A stretch of 64,000 bases of DNA from Streptomyces flavochromogenes (GTDB lineage Bacteria; Actinomycetota; Actinomycetes; Streptomycetales; Streptomycetaceae), in contig NZ_JNZO01000039.1 in the NCBI RefSeq assembly GCF_000717595.1, forward strand, positions 8,965 through 72,964. The letters are read 5' to 3'. The notes beneath the pieces were generated by a model. It ran no database searches, was not told the origin of the DNA, and saw only the letters and a program-made list of their open reading frames with translations. Position numbers and translations under genes: made by a program. Below are positions 1 to 9,157 of this stretch, one piece after another (the stretch's first letter is position 1; each line of letters starts with the position of its first letter).

Positions 1-2747
1 TGACCAACTGGCGCGACGGCTCGATCAACTTCGAGCAGCGTGGCGTCGAGTTCCCCGACTTCTGGTCGGTGAACGCGGTCAACATCGTCACCAGCAAGTA
101 CTTCCGCGGGGCCGTCGGCACCCCGCAGCGCGAGACCGGTCTCAAGCAGCTCATCGACCGGATCGTGAAGACGTACACGAAGGCCGGCGAGGAGTACGGC
201 TACTTCGCCTCGCCCGCCGACGCCGAGATCTTCGAGCACGAGCTGGCCTACGCCCTCCTGCACCAGATCTTCAGCTTCAACTCGCCGGTCTGGTTCAACG
301 TCGGCACGCCCCAGCCCCAGCAGGTCTCCGCCTGCTTCATCCTTGCCGTCGACGACTCCATGGAGTCCATCCTCGACTGGTACAAGGAAGAGGGCATGAT
401 CTTCAAGGGCGGCTCCGGCGCCGGCCTGAACCTCTCCCGCATCCGCTCCTCCAAGGAGCTGCTCTCCTCCGGCGGCAACGCCTCCGGCCCGGTCTCGTTC
501 ATGCGCGGCGCCGACGCGTCCGCCGGAACGATCAAGTCGGGCGGCGCGACCCGCCGCGCGGCCAAGATGGTCATCCTCGACGTCGACCACCCTGACATCG
601 AGGACTTCATCGAGACCAAGGTCAAGGAGGAGGAGAAGATCCGCGCCCTCCGTGACGCGGGCTTCGACATGGACCTGGGCGGCGACGACATCACGTCCGT
701 CCAGTACCAGAACGCCAACAACTCCGTCCGCGTGAACGACACGTTCATGAAGGCCGTCGAGTCCGGGGGCAAGTTCGGTCTCACCTCCCGCATGACCGGC
801 GAGGTCATCGAGGAGGTCGACGCCAAGTCGCTCTTCCGCAAGATGGCCGAGGCCGCGTGGGCCTGTGCCGACCCGGGCATCCAGTACGACGACACGATCA
901 ACCACTGGCACACCTGCCCCGAGTCCGGCCGTATCAACGGCTCGAACCCGTGCAGCGAGTACATGCACCTGGACAACACGTCCTGCAACCTCGCCTCGCT
1001 GAACCTGATGAAGTTCCTCAAGGACGACGGCAAGGGCAACCAGTCCTTCGAGGTCGAGCGCTTCGCCAAGGTCGTCGAGCTCGTCATCACCGCGATGGAC
1101 ATCTCCATCTGCTTCGCCGACTTCCCCACCGAGAAGATCGGCGAGAACACCCGCGCCTACCGCCAGCTCGGCATCGGCTACGCCAACCTCGGTGCCCTGC
1201 TGATGGCGACCGGCCACGCGTACGACTCCGACGGCGGCCGCGCCCTCGCCGGTGCCATCACCTCCCTGATGACCGGCACCTCGTACAAGCGCTCCGCCGA
1301 GCTCGCCGCGGTCGTCGGCGCGTACGACGGCTACGCCCGCAACGCCGAGCCGCACCAGCGCGTCATGCAGCAGCACGCCGACGAGAACACCAAGGCCGTC
1401 CGCATGGACGACCTGGACTCGCCGATCTGGGCCGCCGCCACGGAGGCCTGGCAGGACGTGATCCGCCTCGGCGCCAAGAACGGCTTCCGCAACGCCCAGG
1501 CCTCGGTCATCGCCCCGACCGGCACCATCGGTCTCGCGATGTCCTGCGACACCACCGGCCTCGAGCCCGACCTCGCCCTGGTCAAGTTCAAGAAGCTCGT
1601 CGGCGGCGGCTCGATGCAGATCGTCAACGGCACCGTCCCGCAGGCCCTGCGCCGCCTGGGCTACCAGGAGGAGCAGATCGAGGCGATCGTCGCCCACATC
1701 GCCGAGAACGGCAACGTGATCGACGCCCCCGGCCTGAAGACCGAGCACTACGAGGTCTTCGACTGCGCCATGGGCGAGCGCTCCATCTCCGCGATGGGCC
1801 ACGTCCGCATGATGGCCGCCATCCAGCCGTGGATCTCGGGCGCCCTCTCCAAGACCGTGAACCTGCCGGAGACGGCCACGGTCGAGGACGTCGAAGAGGT
1901 CTACTTCGAGGCCTGGAAGATGGGCGTCAAGGCGCTCGCGATCTACCGCGACAACTGCAAGGTCGGCCAGCCCCTCTCCGCCAAGAAGAAGGAGGAGGAG
2001 AAGGTCGAGGTCACCGCGAAGACCGAGGCGACGATCCGCGAGGCCGTCGAGAAGGTCGTCGAGTACCGTCCGGTCCGCAAGCGTCTGCCCAAGGGCCGCC
2101 CGGGGATCACCACCTCCTTCACCGTCGGTGGCGCCGAGGGTTACATGACCGCCAACTCCTACCCGGACGACGGTCTCGGCGAGGTCTTCCTCAAGATGTC
2201 CAAGCAGGGTTCGACGCTCGCCGGCATGATGGACGCCTTCTCCATCGCCGTCTCCGTCGGTCTGCAGTACGGTGTCCCGCTCGAGACGTACGTCTCGAAG
2301 TTCACCAACATGCGCTTCGAGCCGGCCGGTATGACGGACGACCCGGACGTGCGGATGGCGCAGTCGATCGTCGACTACATCTTCCGCCGCCTGGCGCTGG
2401 ACTTCCTGCCCTTCGAGACCCGCTCCGCGCTCGGCATCCACTCGGCCGAGGAGCGTCAGCGCCACCTGGACACCGGCTCGTACGAGCAGTCCGACGAGGA
2501 CGAGGTCGACGTCGAGGGGCTGGCCCAGTCCGCGCCCCGCGCCCAGGAGCTGAAGGCCGTCGCGGCCCCGGCCCCGAAGATCGAGGTCCCGGCCCCGAAG
2601 CAGGCGCACACCTCGGCGGAGCTCGTCGAGATGCAGCTCGGCATCAGCGCCGACGCCCCGCTCTGCTTCTCCTGCGGGACGAAGATGCAGCGCGCCGGCT
2701 CCTGCTACATCTGCGAGGGCTGCGGCTCGACCAGCGGCTGCAGCTGA
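1..2747 (+). CDS. nrdJ: Adenosylcobalamin-dependent (class II) ribonucleotide reductase, 5' end missing
   Basis: Reduces ribonucleotides to deoxyribonucleotides with a cobalamin-generated radical. The reading frame is open from base 3, so the gene begins outside the window; 914 residues are visible and roughly 40-50 are probably missing. The frame shows the SACFIL cysteine segment, the NPCSEY radical-cysteine motif followed by NTSCNLASLN, and a cysteine-rich tail (CFSCG, CYICEGCG, SGCS) typical of actinobacterial NrdJ. A lysine/glutamate-rich linker lies around bases 1980-2090. A strong hairpin 20 bases past the stop ends transcription. Actinobacterial nrdJ genes are often controlled by a B12 riboswitch and NrdR, but any such element would lie upstream of the window. 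Confidence 0.97.
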   Translation, partial: TNWRDGSINFEQRGVEFPDFWSVNAVNIVTSKYFRGAVGTPQRETGLKQLIDRIVKTYTKAGEEYGYFASPADAEIFEHELAYALLHQIFSFNSPVWFNVGTPQPQQVSACFILAVDDSMESILDWYKEEGMIFKGGSGAGLNLSRIRSSKELLSSGGNASGPVSFMRGADASAGTIKSGGATRRAAKMVILDVDHPDIEDFIETKVKEEEKIRALRDAGFDMDLGGDDITSVQYQNANNSVRVNDTFMKAVESGGKFGLTSRMTGEVIEEVDAKSLFRKMAEAAWACADPGIQYDDTINHWHTCPESGRINGSNPCSEYMHLDNTSCNLASLNLMKFLKDDGKGNQSFEVERFAKVVELVITAMDISICFADFPTEKIGENTRAYRQLGIGYANLGALLMATGHAYDSDGGRALAGAITSLMTGTSYKRSAELAAVVGAYDGYARNAEPHQRVMQQHADENTKAVRMDDLDSPIWAAATEAWQDVIRLGAKNGFRNAQASVIAPTGTIGLAMSCDTTGLEPDLALVKFKKLVGGGSMQIVNGTVPQALRRLGYQEEQIEAIVAHIAENGNVIDAPGLKTEHYEVFDCAMGERSISAMGHVRMMAAIQPWISGALSKTVNLPETATVEDVEEVYFEAWKMGVKALAIYRDNCKVGQPLSAKKKEEEKVEVTAKTEATIREAVEKVVEYRPVRKRLPKGRPGITTSFTVGGAEGYMTANSYPDDGLGEVFLKMSKQGSTLAGMMDAFSIAVSVGLQYGVPLETYVSKFTNMRFEPAGMTDDPDVRMAQSIVDYIFRRLALDFLPFETRSALGIHSAEERQRHLDTGSYEQSDEDEVDVEGLAQSAPRAQELKAVAAPAPKIEVPAPKQAHTSAELVEMQLGISADAPLCFSCGTKMQRAGSCYICEGCGSTSGCS

Positions 2748-2767
2748 CAACGAGTAGGTGCTTCATG

Positions 2768-2797
2768 AAGGGGACCGGCCTTGCGCCGGTCCCCTTT
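2768..2797. terminator. Bidirectional terminator between nrdJ and the TerD gene
   Basis: Perfect 12-bp inverted repeat (AAGGGGACCGGC and complement) with a 5-base loop, A-rich on one flank and T-rich on the other. It sits between two convergent genes. Confidence 0.85.
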
Positions 2798-2865
2798 GCC
2801 GTGGCCAGGGCTCGTGCCGCGTCCGGGCGCGTGCGCTGCCGTGTCCGGGCGCGTGCGTCAGGGCT

Positions 2866-3396
2866 TCAGGCCCGTATGGAACCCAGCACGGTGCCGAACA
2901 CCTGGGGGTCGGCGTCGAAGCCGTGGCTGATCGGGCGGTACGTCCACCCGTCGGCGCCGTCCCGCGTGAACTCCACGACCGTCGCCGCGAGGGCGTCCGG
3001 CACGTCGGCGAAGTCGTGGACCAGCAGGTCCGTGTAGCCCTCGCGGACCCGTACGCCCGTGTTCGCCACGTCGCCGAAGGACCGCCGCCCTCCGCCCTGC
3101 TGTATGGCGACGCCCACCACCACGCGCGCGTAGCGCGGTGCCAGGCGGTCGAGCTCCAGAGTCATGGCCTCGTCGTAGCCGAATCCCTGGCCCGTGCGGC
3201 TGTCCCGGTGCAGCGTGATCGTGCCGTCGGGGGACCGACTGCCGAAGTGCACCAGCTGAACCGGGGCCCCATGGGGATCGTCCGCGTCGAAGACACCTGC
3301 GACGATGTCCAGGTCGTGGGCCGGCGCGCCGATCGGGGCAGGGTCCCACCTGAGCGTGACCTCGACCCGGCCCACCCCCTTGTTGAGTCCGCTCAT
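2866..3396 (-). CDS. TerD family stress protein
   Basis: A 176-residue protein of the TerD/TerZ family, Ca2+-binding proteins linked to tellurite and general stress resistance. Family features are the start MSGLNKG, an N-terminal beta-rich segment with VEVTLRWDP and DLDIVAGVFDADD (acidic residues of the Ca2+ site), and the central VVVGVAIQQ stretch. The ATG at 3396 was chosen because it follows a GGAGAGGGGAAG ribosome site and matches family N-termini; an in-frame extension to 3459 has no such site. It stands alone, convergent with nrdJ and divergent from the acetyltransferase gene, rather than in a multi-gene ter cluster. Confidence 0.9.
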   Translation of the reverse strand: MSGLNKGVGRVEVTLRWDPAPIGAPAHDLDIVAGVFDADDPHGAPVQLVHFGSRSPDGTITLHRDSRTGQGFGYDEAMTLELDRLAPRYARVVVGVAIQQGGGRRSFGDVANTGVRVREGYTDLLVHDFADVPDALAATVVEFTRDGADGWTYRPISHGFDADPQVFGTVLGSIRA

Positions 3397-3538
3397 GGTG
3401 CTTCCCCTCTCCGCGTACGCCCCCGCGCACGCCTCGCGTCGAACCGTCCATCCGCTCAAAAGCCCTTGGTCGCGGGCCGATTGCTCATGGTGTCATGGGG
3501 CTACGACAGTGGACCCGGGGGTTGAGGGGGAGAACGGT

Positions 3539-4369
3539 TTGTGGAGTGGTGAGGAGCTGGATCTCGATGCATATCTGGCTCGAATCGGATACGAGGTCGA
3601 ACGGGATGGAGAACTCGCCCCTGATCTCAGGACATTGACGGCCCTTCATCGGGCGCACGTTCGCGCGGTGCCCTTCGAGAACCTCGACGTCGCCCTCGGG
3701 CGGCCTGTTCCGCTGGATCTCAAGAGCCTTCAGGCCAAGCTCGTCGAGCGACGCCGTGGAGGCTACTGCTACGAGCAGAACTCCCTGTTCGCCGCGGTGC
3801 TCGAACGGATCGGCTTCACGGTGACCGCGCGCGGGGCCCGAAACCGTTCGCGAGGCGCGGCGTTGCCGCCCGTCACGCACGCGCTTCTCGTCGTCACGAT
3901 CGAGGGTGAACAGTGGCTCGCCGACGTGGGGTTCGGCTGGCAGGGACCACTGGAGCCGGTGCCCCTGCGTGACGGGGTGCGCGTCGAGCAGAGCGGCTGG
4001 ACGTTCGGGATGGTCGTGGAGGACGAGGGCATCCGTGTGCTGCGGTCCCTGCGCCCGCAGGGGTGGACCGATCTGTACGCCTTCTCCCCGCAGACCCTGT
4101 ACCCGGGTGACTTCACCGTCATGAACCACTACAGCTCCAGCCATCCGCAGTCGCGCTTCCTCGGCCAGGTCGTGGCCCAGTGGCCGGGTGCGGACGAGCG
4201 CAGGGCGCTGGTGCGCGACACGCTGACGACAGTACGGACGGACGGTGTCGTCGAGGAACGTGTCGTACCCGTGGACGAGTTGATCGCGACGCTGGAGAGC
4301 CGGTTCGGGATCGAACTGGACGACGAGGAGCGCACGGGACTCGAGCGCATGCACCCGGCGGGACACTGA
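3539..4369 (+). CDS. Arylamine N-acetyltransferase (NAT family)
   Basis: Acetyl-CoA-dependent N-acetyltransferase of 276 residues, cytoplasmic. The cysteine-protease-like triad is visible as Cys in RRGGYCYE (about residue 77), His in VTHALLV (about 114) and Asp in LADVGFG (about 129). The conserved FENLDV segment is present near residue 46. The likely start is TTG at 3539: it is preceded by AGGGGGAGA and gives the family-like N-terminus MWSGEELDLDAYLARIGY. The frame stays open upstream, but no other start has both a ribosome site and family agreement. In family members acting in secondary metabolism it can amidate or cyclise aryl amines; nothing nearby shows the substrate here. Confidence 0.88.
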   Translation: MWSGEELDLDAYLARIGYEVERDGELAPDLRTLTALHRAHVRAVPFENLDVALGRPVPLDLKSLQAKLVERRRGGYCYEQNSLFAAVLERIGFTVTARGARNRSRGAALPPVTHALLVVTIEGEQWLADVGFGWQGPLEPVPLRDGVRVEQSGWTFGMVVEDEGIRVLRSLRPQGWTDLYAFSPQTLYPGDFTVMNHYSSSHPQSRFLGQVVAQWPGADERRALVRDTLTTVRTDGVVEERVVPVDELIATLESRFGIELDDEERTGLERMHPAGH

Positions 4370-4399
4370 CGGGGTCTGCCGGGGCGGTCTCCGGGCCCG

Positions 4400-4412
4400 T
4401 ACGATGGCGCGG
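4400..4412 (+). promoter_or_regulatory. -10 element TACGAT placed for a leaderless transcript
   Basis: TACGAT at 4400-4405 is followed by six bases and then the GTG start at 4412, so the message would begin at or next to the start codon. There is no ribosome-binding site. No convincing -35 hexamer is seen. Confidence 0.5.
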
Positions 4413-5017
4413 TGCTGGTCAAGTGGATTCGCTGCACCGTGATGGACCGTCGAGGGTTCGAGCGGGGACAGCGGAAATGGGCGGGGCTGCTCGGTGAGCC
4501 GGGATTCCGGGGGCAGGGCGGCGGGTGGAGCCGGGCTCGGCCGGATGTCGCCCATGTCTTCGGGTTCTGGGAGAGCCGCGCCTTCTACGACTCGTTCATG
4601 GCGCGTTCGCATGATCGACTGGCGGCCGCGCAGGTGGGCACGTACAAAGACATCCAGGTCAAGCTGTTCGACCACCGCTTCGATGTGAAGACCGGGTTCG
4701 AGCCGAAGTTCTCCGACGCCGATGTGGCGAGGGTGGCGCACTGTCGTGTCCACGAGGACCGTGCCGAGCACTTCGCGCTGATGCAGGAGAAGGTGTGGAA
4801 CCCGGCGATGGCCGGGTCCCCCGGCATGCTGAGGGGCCTGTTCGGCGAGGCGCCCGGCAGCGAGTTCCTGGTGCTGTCGATGTGGCAGTCCGCCGCGGAG
4901 CACGGGAAGTACCGGGTGGAGCGCATCGAGCGGCTCGGGCTCCGGGCCAGGACCGCGGCCGATGTGGCGGCGCTGGCCGGGGACGTGGTGCAGCTCGAGT
5001 CGGCCTGGACGGTCTGA
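4412..5017 (+). CDS. DUF4937 domain protein (ABM-like fold, unknown role)
   Basis: A 201-residue protein made of two halves that look like dimeric alpha-beta barrel (ABM) segments. The N-terminal MLVKWIRCTVMDRRGFERGQRKW is typical of the DUF4937 group found across Streptomyces, and the second half has VARVAHCRVHEDRAEHFALMQEKVW. No catalytic motif, signal peptide or membrane segment is seen. The GTG start at 4412 is supported by the -10 element six bases upstream. It follows the acetyltransferase by 42 bases but probably has its own promoter. I cannot assign a reaction. Confidence 0.8.
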   Translation: MLVKWIRCTVMDRRGFERGQRKWAGLLGEPGFRGQGGGWSRARPDVAHVFGFWESRAFYDSFMARSHDRLAAAQVGTYKDIQVKLFDHRFDVKTGFEPKFSDADVARVAHCRVHEDRAEHFALMQEKVWNPAMAGSPGMLRGLFGEAPGSEFLVLSMWQSAAEHGKYRVERIERLGLRARTAADVAALAGDVVQLESAWTV

Positions 5018-5155
5018 GCGGATTCGGGCGGGCCGCTCGGCGTGTGGACCCGGGGCGGCCGATCGATCTGAGCGGACCCGGGCCGGCCGATCGGCCCGAG
5101 TGGCTTCGGCCGCCCGCAGGGCCTGAGAGGCCCGGCGCGTCGAGGCCGAGGAGGG
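5018..5155. other. Short intergenic region with degenerate GC-rich repeats
   Basis: Between convergent genes. It contains two rough copies of a GCCGATCGATCTGAGCGG / GCCGATCGGCCCGAGTGG-type segment. No open frame with coding character and no clear terminator. Confidence 0.4.
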
Positions 5156-5785
5156 CTACGCCGGGACGTACGCGCCCGCTTCGACCCCCGCCAGAACGGC
5201 GCGTGCCGCCTGGTCCGCGAGCGCGCCGTCGATCGGTTCGCGGGTGATGAAGAGCCGCAGGAACAGGGGTGCGGAGACTCCCTGGACGACCGCGTTCGCG
5301 TCGGTGCCCCACGGTGCCTCGCCGCGGGCGACGGCCCGGGTGACGACGACCTCGCAGCGCCGGAAGCGCTCGGTGTAGAAGGCGTGCAGGGCCTCCGCTG
5401 CCCGCGGGGACTGGAACGCCGCGCCGATGAACGCGGTGGGGGCTGCGCCTGCGGCCGGATCGCCGAAGGCGCCGACGACCTCGTGCGCGAGTGCGCGCAG
5501 ATCTCCGGAGAGGCTCCCGGTGTCCGGTGGCGTCCAGGCGTCCTCGCTCGCCAGGTCGAGCGCGTCGGCGAGGAGGCCTTCGACGCTGCCCCAGCGGCGG
5601 TAGAGCGTCGTCTTGTGGACGCCCGAGTGCTCCGCGACGTATTCCACGGTCAGGGCCGGGTACCCGTGCTCGGACAGACCGGTCAGGACGGCGTCGCGGA
5701 CGGCAGCCCGGGTGCGGGCGGTGCGGCCGCCGGGGCGCGTGTTGCCGGGCGCCGGGGTCGGGCGCTCCTCGATCGAGTCATTCAA
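5156..5785 (-). CDS. TetR/AcrR family transcriptional regulator
   Basis: A 209-residue repressor-type protein. The N-terminal helix-turn-helix is clear (VEYVAEHSGVHKTTLYRRWGSVEGLLADAL, about residues 47-76), followed by an all-helical C-terminal ligand domain ending in an FLRLFITREPID segment common in TetR proteins. The start is TTG at 5785, preceded by GGGAG. It is divergent from an ABC-F ATPase gene, and the gap between them carries an 8-bp perfect inverted repeat, so it most likely controls itself and the ABC-F gene. The ligand is unknown; a ribosome-targeting or other toxic compound is a guess from the neighbour. Confidence 0.9.
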   Translation of the reverse strand: MNDSIEERPTPAPGNTRPGGRTARTRAAVRDAVLTGLSEHGYPALTVEYVAEHSGVHKTTLYRRWGSVEGLLADALDLASEDAWTPPDTGSLSGDLRALAHEVVGAFGDPAAGAAPTAFIGAAFQSPRAAEALHAFYTERFRRCEVVVTRAVARGEAPWGTDANAVVQGVSAPLFLRLFITREPIDGALADQAARAVLAGVEAGAYVPA

Positions 5786-5797
5786 CTGCTACTCCCG

Positions 5798-5839
5798 TTG
5801 CATTAGTGGGTCGAGTCTGCCACACTCGGCTTAATGCAA
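5798..5839. promoter_or_regulatory. Inverted repeat TTGCATTA-N26-TAATGCAA, candidate TetR operator
   Basis: Perfect 8-bp arms at 5798-5805 and 5832-5839 lie in the divergent promoter region between the TetR gene and the ABC-F gene. The 26-bp spacing is long for one TetR dimer, so the arms may instead be two separate promoter elements. Confidence 0.4.
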
Positions 5840-5878
5840 TTGAAGTTGTGTTTGGCCGATATGCTCCTGGAGGCGCCC

Positions 5879-7489
5879 TTGCCCACTCAGATCTCGCTGC
5901 ACGACGTCGTCGTATCCCGTGGTGAACGACTGCTCCTCGACCAGGTCTCGCTCTCCGTGCGCCCCGGGGAGCGGATCGGGATCGTGGGGGAGAACGGCGC
6001 GGGGAAGTCGACTCTGCTGCGTCTCCTCGCCGGGGTGGAGCAGCCCGACGAGGGCAGTGTCGTCACCGTCGCCGACGGTGGTCTGCGGATGCTCGCCCAG
6101 ACACCCGACCTGCCTCCCGGCGCCACCGTCGGCGACGCGATCGACGCCGCGCTCGCCGAGCTCCGCGCCATGGAACGGCGGCTGCGCGCACTCGAAGCCG
6201 GGCTCGACACGGCGGACGGGGCGGAGCTCGACGCGTACGGCGAACTCCTCACCGCCTACGAACTGCGGGGCGGATACGAGGCGGACGCCCGGGTCGACAA
6301 GGCTCTTCACGGACTGGGGCTCGCGGGCACCGGTCGTGAGCGGATACTCGGCAGCCTCTCCGGCGGCGAGCTGGCCCGGCTCGGCATCGCCTGCGCGGTC
6401 GCGGCCGGCCCCGAGGTGCTCCTGCTCGACGAACCCACCAACCACCTCGACGCGCAGGCGCTGGACTGGCTGGAGGGCGCCCTCCGCGCGCACCGCGGGA
6501 CCGTCGTGGCCGTCTCCCACGACCGGACCTTCCTGGAGCGCGTCGCCACCACGATCGTCGAGGTGGACGCCGACCGTCGGGCGCTCGTGCGGTACGGCGA
6601 CGGATACGCCGGCTACCGCGCGGCACGAGCGGCCGCTCGGCGGCGCTGGGAGGAGGCCTACGAGGAGTGGTGCGAGGAGACGGCCCGGCTGGAGGTGTAC
6701 GCCGCGACCACGGCGCACGGAGTCGCACCCGGAAGGGAGATGAAGGACAACAACAAAATGGCCTTCGACCGGGCGGCGGGCCGCGTCCAGGCCTCTGTCT
6801 CGGGGCGCGTCCGCAATGCCCGGGAGCGACTGAGACGACTCCGCGACGAGCCCGTGCCTCCGCCGCCTCCGCCCCTCTCCTTCTCCGCCCGCCCCCTGGC
6901 GGGCGGAGCCGAGGGAGAGCTCGTCACTCTGACCGGGGTGCGGGTCGCGGACCGTCTCTCCGTGGACACGCTCACCGTGCGGGCGGGGGAGCGGCTGCTC
7001 GTCCACGGCGGCAACGGCGCGGGGAAGTCCACCTTGCTGAGGGTCATGGCAGGGACGGTCGGCCCCGACGCCGGGGACGTCCGGCGCGCCGGACGGGTCG
7101 GGTACCTGGCCCAGGACGTCACCGTCCGGCGGCCGGAGGAGCGACTGCTGGCCTGTTTCGGCCGCGGGCTCGCCCTCGCCGACGACGAGCGGGCCGAACT
7201 GCTCCTGTCGTACGGACTGTTCCGCCCGGCCGACCTGAGCGTGCCGGTAGGCGGCCTCTCCGCGGGGCAGCTCCGTCGGCTGGCGCTCGCGCGGCTGCTG
7301 GCCCGGCCCGCCGACCTCCTCCTGCTCGACGAGCCCGGCAACCACCTGGCCCCGGGGCTCGTGGAGGAGCTGGAAGCCGCGCTGGAGCAGTGGACCGGAG
7401 CCCTAGTGGTGGTCTCGCACGACCGTGCGCTGCGCCGTCGCTTCACCGGGCACATACGCCGGATGGACTCCGGACGCCTCCTCGGCTGA
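5879..7489 (+). CDS. ABC-F family ATPase (antibiotic-resistance / ribosome-protection type)
   Basis: A soluble protein of 536 residues with two ABC ATPase domains and no membrane segments, as in ABC-F proteins that act on the ribosome. Domain 1 has Walker A GENGAGKSTLL, signature LSGGELARLG and Walker B VLLLDEPTNHLD. Domain 2 has GGNGAGKSTLL, signature LSAGQLRRLA (one change from LSGGQ) and LLLLDEPGNHLA. They are joined by a charged linker rich in Arg and Glu. TTG at 5879 was chosen because GGAG lies six bases upstream; ATG codons at 5834 and 5861 lack a site. Divergent from a TetR regulator, the usual arrangement for inducible resistance. Some ABC-F proteins have translation roles unrelated to drugs. 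Confidence 0.88.
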   Translation: MPTQISLHDVVVSRGERLLLDQVSLSVRPGERIGIVGENGAGKSTLLRLLAGVEQPDEGSVVTVADGGLRMLAQTPDLPPGATVGDAIDAALAELRAMERRLRALEAGLDTADGAELDAYGELLTAYELRGGYEADARVDKALHGLGLAGTGRERILGSLSGGELARLGIACAVAAGPEVLLLDEPTNHLDAQALDWLEGALRAHRGTVVAVSHDRTFLERVATTIVEVDADRRALVRYGDGYAGYRAARAAARRRWEEAYEEWCEETARLEVYAATTAHGVAPGREMKDNNKMAFDRAAGRVQASVSGRVRNARERLRRLRDEPVPPPPPPLSFSARPLAGGAEGELVTLTGVRVADRLSVDTLTVRAGERLLVHGGNGAGKSTLLRVMAGTVGPDAGDVRRAGRVGYLAQDVTVRRPEERLLACFGRGLALADDERAELLLSYGLFRPADLSVPVGGLSAGQLRRLALARLLARPADLLLLDEPGNHLAPGLVEELEAALEQWTGALVVVSHDRALRRRFTGHIRRMDSGRLLG

Positions 7490-7510
7490 GCCCGCCCAGG
7501 ACCGGCGATC

Positions 7511-7523
7511 TAGGGTCGAGGTA
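7511..7523 (+). promoter_or_regulatory. -10 element TAGGGT placed for a leaderless transcript
   Basis: TAGGGT at 7511-7516 is followed by six bases and the ATG at 7523, so the transcript would begin at the start codon. Confidence 0.5.
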
Positions 7524-8182
7524 TGGCACGACCGCGGCGCATCGTTCTCGTACGGCACGGAGAGTCCGAGGGCAATGTCGATGACACGGTGTACGAACGG
7601 GAGCCCGACCACGCCCTGCGGCTCACGGAGACCGGGTGGCGACAGGCGGAGGAGACGGGGGAGCGGCTGCGGGAACTCTTCGGCGACGAGGCGGTGAGCG
7701 TCTACGTCTCGCCGTACCGACGCACCCACGAGACCCTTCGCGCCTTCCGGCTGCCTCCGGAGCAGGTCAGGGTGCGGGAGGAGCCCCGGCTGCGGGAGCA
7801 GGACTGGGGCAACTGGCAGGAGCGGGAGGACGTACGACTGCAGAAGGCCTACCGAGACGCGTACGGGCACTTCTTCTACCGCTTCGCCCAGGGCGAGTCG
7901 GGGGCCGACGTGTACGACAGGGTCGGAGCGTTCCTGGAGAGCCTCTACCGCAGCTTCGAGGCACCCGACCATCCGGACAACGTCCTGATCGTCACCCACG
8001 GGCTGACCATGCGGCTGTTCTGCATGCGCTGGTTCCACTGGACGGTCGCGGACTTCGAATCGCTGTCGAACCCCGGCAACGCCGAGACCCGCATGCTCCT
8101 GCTCCACGCGGACGGGCGATACCGACTGGACAGGCCGTTCGAACGCTGGCGTACTCCGGAACCGTACGGCCCTACCGGATAG
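7523..8182 (+). CDS. Histidine phosphatase family protein (phosphoglycerate-mutase-like)
   Basis: Cytoplasmic phosphomonoesterase of the branch-1 histidine phosphatase superfamily, 219 residues. The catalytic RHGE is at residues 11-14 (VRHGESEGN), the second arginine is in SPYRRTHET, and the proton-donor and second-histidine region is IVTHGLTMRLF. The substrate cannot be told from sequence: the family covers phosphoglycerate mutases, alpha-ribazole phosphatases and broad-range phosphatases. It lies 33 bases after the ABC-F gene but has its own apparent promoter. The ADP-ribosylglycohydrolase gene begins 12 bases after its stop, suggesting partial cotranscription. Confidence 0.88.
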   Translation: MARPRRIVLVRHGESEGNVDDTVYEREPDHALRLTETGWRQAEETGERLRELFGDEAVSVYVSPYRRTHETLRAFRLPPEQVRVREEPRLREQDWGNWQEREDVRLQKAYRDAYGHFFYRFAQGESGADVYDRVGAFLESLYRSFEAPDHPDNVLIVTHGLTMRLFCMRWFHWTVADFESLSNPGNAETRMLLLHADGRYRLDRPFERWRTPEPYGPTG

Positions 8183-8194
8183 AGTGGCGGACCG

Positions 8195-9103
8195 ATGACC
8201 GCTGACTCCTCATTCGACCGGCGCTTCGACCGCGCCCTGGCCAGCCTGCGCGGGCTGTCCGTGGGAGACGCCCTGGGCTCCCAGTTCTTCGTACCCGCCA
8301 ACTATCCCCTGCTGAAGCGGCGCGAGCTGCCCGACGGCCCCTGGCAGTGGACCGACGACACCGAGATGGCCTGCTCCGTCCTGGCCGTCCTCGCCCGCCA
8401 CGAACGGATCGACCAGGACTCCCTGGCCATGTCCTTCGCTCGGCACCACGACTTCGACCGGGGCTACGGCCCCGCGGTCAACCGCATGCTCCGGCTCATC
8501 CGGGAGGGGGGCGACTGGCGGGAACTGGCCGCCGCGCTCTTCCAGGGGCAGGGCTCCTGGGGCAACGGCGCCGCGATGCGGATCGCACCGCTCGGAGCCT
8601 GGTACGCGGACGACCCGGAGCAGGCGACGCACCAGGCCGAGATCTCCGCCTACACGACCCACCAGCACCGTGAGGCCGTGGTGGGTGCCATGGCGGTGGC
8701 CGCCGCGGCCGCCCTGGTCGCCGACCCTGCCGGGCCGCCCACTCCGGAGGCACTGCTCGACGGAGTCGTCGCCCTGGTGCCACGCAGTGCGGTCGGGGCG
8801 GGACTGCGCCGCGCGCGCGACATGCTCGACTACGGCGACGCGGGCACGGTCGCCGCGGTCCTCGGCAGCGGCCGGCGGACGAGCGCACACGACACGGTTC
8901 CGTTCGCGCTCTGGTCGGCGGCCCGCGGCCTCGGGGACTTCGAGCGGGTGTTCTGGACGACTGCCCAGGTCGGTGGCGATGTCGACACGACCTGTGCCAT
9001 CGCCGGAGGCGTGGTGGCCGCGGCGGCGACCGGTGCGCCGCCGGCTGACTGGCTGCGGCAGACCGAGGACCTCCCGGAGTGGGTTCCGGTCGAGACGGCC
9101 TGA
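8195..9103 (+). CDS. ADP-ribosylglycohydrolase family protein
   Basis: Removes ADP-ribose from modified proteins or small molecules using a binuclear Mg2+ centre; 302 residues. The DraG-like motifs are GDALGSQF near the start, WTDDTEMA (metal aspartates) around residue 53, and the C-terminal GGDVDTTCAIAGGVV with the second pair of metal ligands. Length fits the family. It follows the phosphatase gene closely and ends at a hairpin shared with the convergent efflux gene. No paired ADP-ribosyltransferase gene is present in the window, so its target is unknown. Confidence 0.9.
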   Translation: MTADSSFDRRFDRALASLRGLSVGDALGSQFFVPANYPLLKRRELPDGPWQWTDDTEMACSVLAVLARHERIDQDSLAMSFARHHDFDRGYGPAVNRMLRLIREGGDWRELAAALFQGQGSWGNGAAMRIAPLGAWYADDPEQATHQAEISAYTTHQHREAVVGAMAVAAAAALVADPAGPPTPEALLDGVVALVPRSAVGAGLRRARDMLDYGDAGTVAAVLGSGRRTSAHDTVPFALWSAARGLGDFERVFWTTAQVGGDVDTTCAIAGGVVAAAATGAPPADWLRQTEDLPEWVPVETA

Positions 9104-9112
9104 AACGGCACG

Positions 9113-9147
9113 ATGGCCCCTGAACCCGGAAGGGATTCAGGGGCCAT
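9113..9147. terminator. Bidirectional terminator
   Basis: Perfect 12-bp arms (ATGGCCCCTGAA and complement) with an 11-base loop between convergent genes. Confidence 0.8.
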
Positions 9148-9157
9148 CGGCGCGTTC

